Origin: JBDNJM01 sp041687755
Lineage (GTDB): Bacteria > Planctomycetota > UBA1135 > GCA-002686595
DNA: 42,419 nt
NCBI GenBank assembly: GCA_041687755.1
Contig: JBDNJM010000194.1
Location: forward strand, 1 to 42,419
Direction of reading: 5' to 3'
The position numbers and the translations under genes were made by a program. The notes below the pieces were generated by a model that made no database searches, had not been told where the DNA came from, and saw nothing but the letters and a program-made list of their open reading frames with translations. Below, one piece after another: positions 7,650 to 15,714 of the stretch. Within the stretch, counting starts at the first letter, position 1. The number at the start of each line of letters is the position of its first letter.

Positions 7650-9282
7650 ACCGGGCATTGAACGGCGCAGCGGTGGCGCCGTGTCTTCCAGCTTCGTTGC
7701 GGGAATAGGCCTTCTTGCGCTGATCGCCATCGGAGGTCAGCTCCCCGGCCTCTACACGCTCTTTAATTTTGCAGACGAGCGAGCGCAGTGGGATGCGCGC
7801 GCCGCGTCGCGCGACGAGCTGGTCGCGGAGATATATCGATTACGGAACGAGACGCAGACCGCGCGGGTCGAAGTGGATGGCCTCGCGCCTGTCCTTGTGG
7901 AACGAAAAGCGGAGCTTGAAGCTCTACGGTCCGCACTTGCCGAGGCCGAGGGGAGTCGCGAGGAGGCCTTCTCCCAGCGCGCGGCAGCGTTCGCCAAGGC
8001 GGCCAGCGCCCAAGCGACGGAGACCGAAGCCGAGGAGCGTGTCGCGCAGTACGAGGACCGTCAGGCGAGCCTTCGAGCGGACATCGCTGAGCTGACCGCA
8101 CGGCGTGAGCAGCTCCAAGGGGAGACCGCCGAACTCCTCGCAGAGGCCGCGGGGCTGGAAGAACGGCGGGCTCAGAAAGATCGTACGCAGCAGCGCCTCG
8201 ACGAGGTGCAGCAGCAGATTCTCGATGCGCAGAGCCGGCTTGAAACACTGGGAGCGCAGCTAGCCGACAGGAGCTCGCAGGCGGCTGAGGCCGAGTCCCT
8301 CGTGGCAAGGAAAACCACTCTGCAAGCCGAAGTTACAAAGCTCGAGTCCGAGGAGTCTCAACTGCAGAGCAGTCGCGATGAGCTCGAAGCACGCGTCACC
8401 GAGCTCGACGGCCGTAAGACCATGCTCATGGCGGATCGTACAACGCTCGAGGACGAGAAGCGTGCGCTGGCTGACCAGAGGAGAACGCTCGATCAGGAGG
8501 TCGCACGACTCTTGGGTAGCGAGGAGGCCCTCGTGGCCGCAGTTGAGGACCTAGAGAAGCGCTTGGACGACGAAGCCGCGATCGAGTTGCGTATCGCGGC
8601 TTTCGCGGCTCAGTCGCGCGCGCTCGCTTCAACGATCTTCGACCGTGAGGTCGCACTCGAAGAGCTCGAAGCACGGGTCTCCGAGCTCGATGCCCGCAAG
8701 ACAACGCTCTTGACGGTTCGAACGACGCTCGAGAACGAGAGAAGTTCGCTGGCTGACCAAGGGCGAACGCTCGACCAAGACGTCGCGCGACTCACCGGCA
8801 GCCTGGGGGCACTCACGACCGAGGCCGAGAGACTGGAGAAACGCTTGGCCGACGAAGCTGACCTCGAGGCGCGGATTACGACTCTCGAAGCTCGCTCGCG
8901 GACGCTCGCCTCCACGGTAGCCGGGCGGCAAACCGCACTCGATGAGCTCGACTCAGCACTGAATCAGCTGCGTGTCGAGGAGGCCCGGCTCAGCGACGTG
9001 CGGAGCGAGCTTCGGTCGGCTCAGACCGAAGTTGCATTGGTCCGTAGCGAGACCGCATTGGCTGCCGCCGACAGAAATCGACTTACCGGTGAGGTTCAGG
9101 CCCTTCGGAGTCAAGTCACGGGGCTGCAAGCCGAAGCGCAGCAATCCTTGACGAACTACGGGGAGCGATTCCAGCAGCTAGCTAAAACGATCGAGGAGGT
9201 CCTAGTTGGCCTGCGGGAGGCCGCACGTGAAGCGCCGTCGCCTGGAGATGAACCGTCGAGCAATGGTCAGAGAGAGAATTGA
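7621..9282 (+). CDS. Membrane-anchored long coiled-coil protein (CoCoNuT-like module)
   Basis: A 553-residue protein with one predicted membrane segment near the N-terminus (FVAGIGLLALIAIGG, then LPGLYTLF; ~res 25-48) and then almost continuous coiled coil to about residue 530, rich in Glu, Arg, Leu and Ala with heptad spacing. The C-terminal tail is short and polar. No enzymatic motif is visible. A 94-residue unit is repeated in tandem (residues 254-347 and 348-441). ATG 7621 overlaps the helicase gene by 29 nt; GTG 7681, just before the membrane segment and 31 nt after the helicase stop, is an equally reasonable start. The stop overlaps the next gene's ATG by one base. Its pairing with a second membrane/coiled-coil protein carrying the AAA+ domain suggests the two coils bundle at the inner membrane. 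Function otherwise unknown. Confidence 0.75.
   Translation: MFNQSFPNHRPGIERRSGGAVSSSFVAGIGLLALIAIGGQLPGLYTLFNFADERAQWDARAASRDELVAEIYRLRNETQTARVEVDGLAPVLVERKAELEALRSALAEAEGSREEAFSQRAAAFAKAASAQATETEAEERVAQYEDRQASLRADIAELTARREQLQGETAELLAEAAGLEERRAQKDRTQQRLDEVQQQILDAQSRLETLGAQLADRSSQAAEAESLVARKTTLQAEVTKLESEESQLQSSRDELEARVTELDGRKTMLMADRTTLEDEKRALADQRRTLDQEVARLLGSEEALVAAVEDLEKRLDDEAAIELRIAAFAAQSRALASTIFDREVALEELEARVSELDARKTTLLTVRTTLENERSSLADQGRTLDQDVARLTGSLGALTTEAERLEKRLADEADLEARITTLEARSRTLASTVAGRQTALDELDSALNQLRVEEARLSDVRSELRSAQTEVALVRSETALAAADRNRLTGEVQALRSQVTGLQAEAQQSLTNYGERFQQLAKTIEEVLVGLREAAREAPSPGDEPSSNGQREN
8380..8943 (+). repeat. Two tandem 282-nt (94-codon) units inside the coiled-coil gene
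   Basis: Unit 1 (8380-8661) starts ELEARVTELDGRKTML and unit 2 (8662-8943) starts ELEARVSELDARKTTL. Both continue with RTTLE, a LADQ-RTLDQ block, DVARL or EVARL, LEKRL and SRxLAST. The period is exactly 282 nt and stays in frame. A third unit begins (ELDSALNQL) and loses similarity. This looks like an internal duplication that lengthened the coil by whole repeats. Confidence 0.8.
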
Positions 9283-11459
9283 TGGATTGGAATACCTTGC
9301 TGACGCTATCCTTCGCGGGTCTGGCGGCTTCTATGGGGGTGGTCGTCTTCGCCGTCGTGCAAGTCTTCCGCTACCAGAGTTGGCTTCCGAAGCAGGAGAC
9401 GGTGGAGACTCTCGAGGCGCTCAAGCTGCAGCTCGAGGAGCGGCGTGAAGAGTGGGAACGGCTCAACTCCAACGCCGCGATGGCTCGTGGTGATATCGAG
9501 CACGCGCAGGAGGCCCGTGATCAGATTGGCGAGCTGCGAGAGCAAGTCGCGACTCTCGAATCAAGGAAGCGAGAGCTGGACGAGGTCCTCGCGAAGTTGG
9601 CTGGTGCCAGCAGCGAACTCGAAGAGCTCGCAGGAAGAATTGCGGTTCAGAAGTACGAACTTATCCCCGAGTTGGAGTATCGCTCCATGCTGGAGCGGCA
9701 GAAGAAGCTGGACGACGAGCTGCCGAAGCTCGAGTCCCGGAAGCGTCTGCTCGACGAGGCGCTCGAGTTGGAAACTCGGAAGTTTAATGAGGTCCGTGAG
9801 CAGTTGGTTGCTCACAGCCGCGAACTCGAAGAGCTCGAAAAGAGGGTCGCGGTCCAAAAGCAGGAACTGCTCCCCGATGCGGAGTATCAATACCTGCTCG
9901 AGCGCCAGAGGGACATGAACGAGGCATTGCCGACGCTCGAGTCTCGGAAACTTCAGCTCGACCAGGCGATAGTGGGGCTAGAGGCCGACCACGAGCGAAT
10001 TCGCGACGAGCTCGACTTGTTGCTTCCGAAGAAGGAGGAGCTCGAAGAAGCTCTGGCCAACCAACGCACCGAACGAGCCGCGATCCGCGCCGAAGTGGCG
10101 GGCCTCGAGCAGAGCAAGACCTCGCTGGAGAAGCAAATCAACTCCCTGTGCGAGACGAAGGCCGCCATCGGTGGCCCTGGCGCGGAGCAGGATTCGGATC
10201 ACGCCACCGAGCTGCTGTGGCAGCCCGTTCTCCAGAGGGGCGACTTTGCGGGGTCCGGTCCTGAGGATCAGGATGAGGAGTCTGTTCTGGCGAACGTCCG
10301 GGCACGCATCGAAGCTCAGAACTTCGTCTACCACGAGCGCGTCATTAAGGCGTTCCACACCTCGCTCAAGTGCGCGCAGGATGCGCCCCTCACGGTCCTG
10401 GCCGGAATTTCAGGAACGGGCAAGAGCGCGCTGCCCACGCGGTACGCCGAAGCGATTGGGATGCACCTTCAGACCGTTCCAGTGCAGCCGGGCTGGGACA
10501 GCCCGGCGGACCTGCTGGGCTTCTACAATCACTTGGAGCGGCGATACCGGCCAACCGAGCTCATGCGCGCTCTGATCCAGATGGACTATGCGCACGGCGC
10601 TGCTGGCGCAGGGGCATCCAGCGGCGGATTGGGCTCTTGGCCTGCACAGGCGAGCCGCCGCACTGAGCTCCCTGACCGGATGCTTCTCGTGCTGCTCGAC
10701 GAGATGAACTTGGCCCGCGTGGAGTACTACTTCAGCGAGTTCCTGAGTCGGCTGGAGCTACGCCGCGGTGTCGATGAGAGGAAGGAGGTCGATCGGCGTC
10801 GATCAGAGCTGGTTCTGGACCTCGGCGCAGCCGGGCTCGACGTTTCCCAAGAGCTGCGCGTCTTTGTGGGGCGCAACGTGCTCTTCGTCGGAACGATGAA
10901 CGAGGACGAGTCCACACAGACACTCTCCGAAAAGGTTATCGACCGATCCAACGTCATGCGCTTCGGGCGGCCGAAGCAGCTCCACATCGAGAAGGGAAAC
11001 CACGTCAATCCCCTGTCTGAACCCAACGCGCTGCTGCGTAAGACGTGGTCCCAGTGGATCGAACGCGCAACGATTGGTGACGATGATGCGCGCCGTGTCG
11101 ACGGGTGGATCGAGACGCTCAACGACGCACTTTCGAAGATCGGGAAGCCTTTCGCCTACCGAGTTTCGGATGCGATTCGGAGCTACGCGAGGCTTTATCC
11201 CGGTAACTCGTTCCGCGATCTGCAGGACGCGATCGCAGACCAGGTCGAGCTCCGGATTCTTCCTCGATTGAGAGGGCTTGACCTCCACGACGACACGGTT
11301 CGGTCGTCGGTCGACTCCGTTCGACGCCTTGTTGCCGATGAACTGCAAGATGATCTGCTCGCTGCTGCGCTGGACCAAGCTCAAAGCGCCGCTGGAGATC
11401 AGCTGTTCCAGTGGTCTGGGCTGGATAGGACGCAGGTCGAGGCCCGCGTCGTCTTCTGA
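9282..11459 (+). CDS. Membrane-anchored coiled-coil protein with McrB-like AAA+ domain (CoCoNuT-like module)
   Basis: A 725-residue protein in three parts. Residues ~5-28 form a membrane segment (LLTLSFAGLAASMGVVVFAV). Residues ~35-290 are coiled coil with two diverged repeats. Residues ~330-690 are an AAA+ domain of the McrB family: Walker A AGISGTGKS (~res 374), QPGWDSPADLLGFYN, Walker B LLVLLDEMNLARVEYYFSEF (~res 467), and FVGTMNEDEST in place of the classical McrB MNTADR signature. McrB motors bind GTP; whether this one uses GTP or ATP cannot be told from sequence. ATG 9282 shares its A with the TGA of the previous gene, and the McrC-like gene follows after 14 nt, matching the usual McrB-McrC order. 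Coiled-coil McrB homologues define the CoCoNuT branch. An N-terminal membrane anchor on the motor is unusual. Confidence 0.85.
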   Translation: MDWNTLLTLSFAGLAASMGVVVFAVVQVFRYQSWLPKQETVETLEALKLQLEERREEWERLNSNAAMARGDIEHAQEARDQIGELREQVATLESRKRELDEVLAKLAGASSELEELAGRIAVQKYELIPELEYRSMLERQKKLDDELPKLESRKRLLDEALELETRKFNEVREQLVAHSRELEELEKRVAVQKQELLPDAEYQYLLERQRDMNEALPTLESRKLQLDQAIVGLEADHERIRDELDLLLPKKEELEEALANQRTERAAIRAEVAGLEQSKTSLEKQINSLCETKAAIGGPGAEQDSDHATELLWQPVLQRGDFAGSGPEDQDEESVLANVRARIEAQNFVYHERVIKAFHTSLKCAQDAPLTVLAGISGTGKSALPTRYAEAIGMHLQTVPVQPGWDSPADLLGFYNHLERRYRPTELMRALIQMDYAHGAAGAGASSGGLGSWPAQASRRTELPDRMLLVLLDEMNLARVEYYFSEFLSRLELRRGVDERKEVDRRRSELVLDLGAAGLDVSQELRVFVGRNVLFVGTMNEDESTQTLSEKVIDRSNVMRFGRPKQLHIEKGNHVNPLSEPNALLRKTWSQWIERATIGDDDARRVDGWIETLNDALSKIGKPFAYRVSDAIRSYARLYPGNSFRDLQDAIADQVELRILPRLRGLDLHDDTVRSSVDSVRRLVADELQDDLLAAALDQAQSAAGDQLFQWSGLDRTQVEARVVF
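9561..9941 (+). repeat. Two diverged tandem units in the coiled coil of the AAA+ protein
   Basis: Unit 1 (9561-9734, 58 codons) and unit 2 (9735-9941, 69 codons) both begin SRKR-LDE, pass through SELEEL or RELEEL, RIAVQKYEL or RVAVQKQEL, then LERQ, and close ELPKLE or EALPTLE. Unit 2 has 11 extra residues before the RELEEL block. A third start (SRKLQLDQA) follows. This points to growth of the coil by duplication, as in the neighbouring protein. Confidence 0.7.
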
Positions 11460-11473
11460 GTCGGTGCGCCGCC

Positions 11474-13141
11474 ATGCCGGATTGGAGAGTTCTGCCTAGC
11501 CCGTGGTCGGCCGTAACAACCGACCAAACGGCTGTCGACGTGGGGGAGCGCCCGCTCCTCCTCGTTGATCCGAGCGTTACGTCAATCCGAGCGCGTGCCC
11601 AGCGCATCCGTCTGCCCAAGCTCGGTGAACGCCAGATCGACGGTCGTCGGTGGTCCGTCTTCGAGCTCTCTAGCACGGGTCTCGACGCGCAGGGCAGCGA
11701 ACGGCTCGATTTGGAGGCCGAACAGGGCCGCCAGCAATCGCGTTTCCAGATCGAGCTTTCTGGGGGGCTTCGATTTGATCCAGGTTCAGGAGGCCAGGAG
11801 GACGATGGAGTCACTCGGCCCGTAGGTCAGGCGGAGCGGGTCTACGGTCTTCTCGGTCGGCACGTCGACCTGATCTACGAGGCGGTGAAGAAATCGAGGG
11901 CGAGCACGCAGGGCGTGGCCCGTCTCGATTTGCCCGAATTCCTTCTCAACTGGCGCAAGTCGGACGACGTCGAGAAAGCGAGACGCGCGTTGATCGTCAA
12001 GATTGCCGAGACAGTCAGCTCGACAGTGGCGGGGATCGCCGACCGGCCGCGTCGGGTCCTGCGACGGCTGCGCTCCATGGAGCGAGCCGCCTCCGTACGC
12101 CAGATCGACCCTGCGGGGATTCGCTGGCTTGTTCGCCAACCGGGCAGGACGCTCGCCGAGCGCGCCGGGCCGCGTCAACGGGTCCTCGCCGTGACGCGAG
12201 AGGAGACGGTCGACACCCACGAGAATCGCGTCATGCGCGACTTCCTGGATCGATCCGCAAGTGAATGTCGGCTGTGGTTGCGCGACAACGTCGGTTTCGA
12301 GGGTACCGAGCGCTGGGAGCTTGTCGACCGCTACGGATCGGCCGTTCGCCGCTGGAGACGCATGAGTGAGCTGGCAGACGTGCGGCCGGCGCGCGGGACG
12401 GTCCATGCCAACTACGTCCTGCAGCACGACGCGAGGTACTCGCGCATCTGGCCCTTGTACCAAGAGCTTCGCCGACGTCAGGAGCAGGAAGACCAGATGT
12501 GGCGCTGGAGCCATCGGACCCTCGCGGAGGCTCTTCGACTCGCACTCGTCTGGGCCATCGATGAACTGGAGGAGGAGGCGGGCTTGGCGAACGAAGGCTC
12601 GCTCTACGAGCATCCCTTGCTCCTCCACGGCGAGCAGCGATTCGGGCAGTTCGTGCACGAGCGTACGCCCTTTGCCGGATGGATCTTCTCTGCTGGCGGT
12701 CGGCTTCGGTCCCTGGCGGTCCTTTCAGGAGATCGGATCGCGGCTTTCGAGCGTCGTTTCGCCACCGGCACACGCCTGTCCGAGCTGGCCCCTGACGCCG
12801 TCGTTGTCGCTCACGACCCGTATACCAAGACCGGACCCTTCCGATTCCTCGCGGTGTGGTCGCGCCTGCGATTCGGCTTGGGCGATGGTGGAGCGGATCC
12901 AATCCTCGACATTGGTCGGGCAGTGGCTGGCGTCCGGGGTCAAGCGCGGGTCGAGGCTGCGCTGATCGAGCCAGTGCAGGCGGCGGAAGAGGGGGCTGAG
13001 TCCGAGATCCGGCATGTCCCAGCTCCCCAGGGCTCCGCCATAGCTGTTCATCGATACGCGGTTTCGCTCAGGCCTGCGCGCGCTCGTCGTGCGTTCCTGC
13101 CGTTGATTCGCGAGGCGCTCCTGAGTGAGTCGTGGTCATGA
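11474..13141 (+). CDS. DUF2357/McrC-like protein with apparently lost nuclease motif (CoCoNuT-like module)
   Basis: A 555-residue protein placed directly after the McrB-like gene. The DUF2357 signature is present around residues 240-265 (LAVTREETVDTHENRVMRDF), and the preceding helical region (IADRPRRVLRRLRSMERA) fits this family. In McrC-type PD-(D/E)xK nucleases an Asp-containing strand (RPDL) is followed by D/E-x-K (DVKYK). Here the equivalent region reads APDAVVVAHDP (~res 439) and then FRFLAVWSRLRFG (~res 461): the first Asp survives, but D/E-x-K is replaced by AVW. I infer the nuclease is inactive or uses other residues. It would then act mainly as the partner that completes the McrB ring. 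ATG 11474 follows a 14-nt gap; its stop overlaps the next gene as ATGA. Confidence 0.75.
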   Translation: MPDWRVLPSPWSAVTTDQTAVDVGERPLLLVDPSVTSIRARAQRIRLPKLGERQIDGRRWSVFELSSTGLDAQGSERLDLEAEQGRQQSRFQIELSGGLRFDPGSGGQEDDGVTRPVGQAERVYGLLGRHVDLIYEAVKKSRASTQGVARLDLPEFLLNWRKSDDVEKARRALIVKIAETVSSTVAGIADRPRRVLRRLRSMERAASVRQIDPAGIRWLVRQPGRTLAERAGPRQRVLAVTREETVDTHENRVMRDFLDRSASECRLWLRDNVGFEGTERWELVDRYGSAVRRWRRMSELADVRPARGTVHANYVLQHDARYSRIWPLYQELRRRQEQEDQMWRWSHRTLAEALRLALVWAIDELEEEAGLANEGSLYEHPLLLHGEQRFGQFVHERTPFAGWIFSAGGRLRSLAVLSGDRIAAFERRFATGTRLSELAPDAVVVAHDPYTKTGPFRFLAVWSRLRFGLGDGGADPILDIGRAVAGVRGQARVEAALIEPVQAAEEGAESEIRHVPAPQGSAIAVHRYAVSLRPARARRAFLPLIREALLSESWS

Positions 13142-15699
13142 GTGTGTCACTCGGTGTCCATCTGGGAGGCGTCGACATCGACGTCGCCGAGGCGAGCGGA
13201 GGAGATCCCCGCTTGGCCCGCTCGCTTCCCAGCGACTCGACCCATCCTCCCGCGGCGATCCTGAGCTTCGGAGCTCCGCTGCGAGTGCACCGCCGAGGTC
13301 CGGTTCCGCTCGATGGCGCGGGTCTTTCTTGGCCTGAGTCGGCTAGACCGACAGATATAGCGGTGCGGCCCGAGTCCGGGCGCATTCCCATACCGCACCT
13401 TTGGAAGCGATTCCTCCAGAGTGACTCGGATATCTCGAGTCGTACGCCCTCGGACCGCGCGGAGGATGCCCTAGCTGCGCTCGTTGAGGATGTTCTCGTC
13501 GGTATCGATGGTCTAGACAGAGGGGTCTCGGTCGTCATCCCCAACGAACTTGACGAGGGTCAGCAGCAGCGGCTCTTGGACGCGTGTCGCCGGCGAGGGA
13601 CGAAAGTCTCGCTTCTATGGCGTCCGGTTGCCGCGGCGTTCGCATGGCTCGAGGCGCATGCGGACTCGCTGCCGAGCGATGTCGACAGTGAACGGAGCCT
13701 CGGCTGGATCCTGTCCGTGCACGCCGGCCTCGATGGGTGCGAGGCGAGTTGGCTTGAGTTGATCGCCCGGCCCGACTCCCTCCCATGGATCCTCCCCGCG
13801 CGGGGGCGGCCGCGAGGCGCTGGAACTCTGCGGGTCGACCCGCCCTTGGACCACCTGGTGGACGCGCTCCACCGGAGCTTGGCCGGCCAGGGACCCGACG
13901 CGGCCGCGGAACGCTGGCGCGCGCTCTGGGCGAGCCCGACGCTCCTTCGAGCCTTTGCCGGGCGCGACGACCTCCCGAAACTCGAACGCTTCGGTCTCGC
14001 GGAGAGCCTGCCCGGTCAGTTGATCGGTGCTCTCGAGGCAGACGTGTACTCGTCGGCCGGGTGGATCGGGGTATCCGGGGCGTCGCAGAGTCATCAGATC
14101 GTCGATTGGGCTTCGAGCGTGAACATGGAGCGTCCAGATTCCGGACCCCTGGTCGGCGCGATCGCCACCGGTGAGTTCGCGAGCTTGAGCTACGGCGGTC
14201 GTCGTCTTGGCGACGAACTGGCCCGCATGATCGCCCGCGAGCAGCTCCCACGCATTCTCTGCGAGGGCTCTCAGGAGTTGTCGCGAGGCGTCTTGGCGCG
14301 AGGCGCAGCGCTGTATCGAGCCCGGCGCGCCGGGCGTCGGCCCACGTACCTCGACTCGCTGCCCGAGCTTCGCATCCTCATCGAGCAGCGCGCCCGGCCG
14401 GTCTGGATCTCTTTGCTGGACGGCGAGAAGCGCTACGTCGCGGGCGGCGAGACGTGGCGGCGAGACACGGATCTCGGTGGGCTATCCATCAAGGCCAACG
14501 AGCAGCGGTTCACCCTCAGCTTGGCCGTGGAGGGCGAGGAGTCCACGCGTCGAGCGGCGTTCGAATTGCCGGAGCCGCCGAAGGAGCGAGCGGGCGTCGC
14601 TCTTAGGGCCGAGATGGAGCCTGCCGGGGGACGTGCGCGGGTGCAGCTCGTCCCGCTGGTGGAAGGTGCTCTTGGCCGAAGGGAGGTTCGTCTCGACTGG
14701 GACCGAGCACTTCCAACGGGGAAGGATACTGAGCAGACGATAGACGAGTACCCCCTCAAGTGTCCGGTGATTCAGCCGCGCCGCGCTTGGAAGGGCGCCT
14801 GGGGCGAGATTTCACGTGCTCACGAGATGTATCGGCGTGATGAAGATATCGGGAACGTCCGTAATGCATACAATCTGGCGCCTTCGGGTAGTGTCAATGC
14901 CGCCGCGGCAGCGCAGGGGATTGCGATGCTTAGGCCGATCGGGTCCGACGGGCGTTTGCATGACGCGCATTCGGTTCACCAGGCTGAGCTCGAGAGTTTC
15001 AACGCCGCGCTGGCGCGTGAGCAAGTGGAGCGCGTGCAGGGCGGTCGGGAGCCCGACAAGTCCGTGCTGGCAGCTCTCGGTTATGCGGCCACTGAAGGAG
15101 ATGACGTTGACTGCCTTGTTCAGCATGTGCTTCAAAGCGACCCCGAACGCGTGCAGGCCGACCACTCGTACTTTCTCGCAGGTTGTGTGCGGCATCCCCA
15201 TCAGAGCGCTGCTTTCGTCGGGCTGCTTCAGTGGCGCATGGCTGCCGGCTGGGTCGGTTATGCGCAGCTCATGAAGAGCGTTGGCTATCATCTTCAGTGG
15301 CGCGAAAATGCATTGGATGAGACGCCATCGGTCCTGCTGGATTCTCTTGTCTTTCAAGCCCGCCAGCTCATTGCCGCTCTGGTTTCTCCTGCGCTGGTCG
15401 AAGGGCCCGGGCCGGCGGAGAGGCCTCGCAGCTTTGGCCAAACAGAGCGCAATGCGCTCGTCTTGATTGCTTTCGTGCTTCGCAAGCGGGCGGACGACAC
15501 AGCTTTCCTTACTCCTGCATCCGTCGAGGCCCAAGACGTCAAGAAGGTGCTGCAATTCGCGGAGTGGATAACCTCGAGCGAGCGTCCGTTCGCCGAGCGT
15601 GTCCCCGTCATGGGTGGGATGGTCAACGTTCCCAAGCTCATTCAGCAGGTCATCCAGTACATCGACGAGCGGGGGACCGGTACCATCAGCGCCGACTGA
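13138..15699 (+). CDS. Hsp70-like (actin-fold) protein with long C-terminal extension (CoCoNuT-like module)
   Basis: An 853-residue protein starting in an ATGA overlap. The N-terminal ~380 residues follow Hsp70 layout in degraded form: SLGVHLGGVDIDVAEA for the first phosphate loop; VSVVIPNELDEGQQQRLLDA, then VSLLWRPVAAAFAWLE, for the DnaK segment ending EPTAAALAYG; and WILSVHAGLDGCEASWLEL for the second phosphate loop. SRGVLARGAALYRA resembles the end of the nucleotide-binding domain, and residues ~390-520 resemble the beta substrate-binding part. Residues ~560-853 are helical with no family I can name. The phosphate loops lack the normal glycine and aspartate pattern, so ATP hydrolysis is doubtful. 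Hsp70 homologues are known members of CoCoNuT loci, proposed to bind RNA or translation parts. The C-terminal third has lower G+C (about 58% on a counted line) than the N-terminal part (about 72%). Confidence 0.7.
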   Translation: MSVSLGVHLGGVDIDVAEASGGDPRLARSLPSDSTHPPAAILSFGAPLRVHRRGPVPLDGAGLSWPESARPTDIAVRPESGRIPIPHLWKRFLQSDSDISSRTPSDRAEDALAALVEDVLVGIDGLDRGVSVVIPNELDEGQQQRLLDACRRRGTKVSLLWRPVAAAFAWLEAHADSLPSDVDSERSLGWILSVHAGLDGCEASWLELIARPDSLPWILPARGRPRGAGTLRVDPPLDHLVDALHRSLAGQGPDAAAERWRALWASPTLLRAFAGRDDLPKLERFGLAESLPGQLIGALEADVYSSAGWIGVSGASQSHQIVDWASSVNMERPDSGPLVGAIATGEFASLSYGGRRLGDELARMIAREQLPRILCEGSQELSRGVLARGAALYRARRAGRRPTYLDSLPELRILIEQRARPVWISLLDGEKRYVAGGETWRRDTDLGGLSIKANEQRFTLSLAVEGEESTRRAAFELPEPPKERAGVALRAEMEPAGGRARVQLVPLVEGALGRREVRLDWDRALPTGKDTEQTIDEYPLKCPVIQPRRAWKGAWGEISRAHEMYRRDEDIGNVRNAYNLAPSGSVNAAAAAQGIAMLRPIGSDGRLHDAHSVHQAELESFNAALAREQVERVQGGREPDKSVLAALGYAATEGDDVDCLVQHVLQSDPERVQADHSYFLAGCVRHPHQSAAFVGLLQWRMAAGWVGYAQLMKSVGYHLQWRENALDETPSVLLDSLVFQARQLIAALVSPALVEGPGPAERPRSFGQTERNALVLIAFVLRKRADDTAFLTPASVEAQDVKKVLQFAEWITSSERPFAERVPVMGGMVNVPKLIQQVIQYIDERGTGTISAD

Positions 15700-15714
15700 T
15701 CCAACGTCATCGCC

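Noticed and set aside
7621..11459. Zorya-like motor (membrane protein with a long tail)
   Set aside because: Zorya ZorA/ZorB are MotA/MotB-like, with several membrane helices and a peptidoglycan-binding domain. These proteins have one membrane segment each, and the second carries an McrB-type AAA+ domain.
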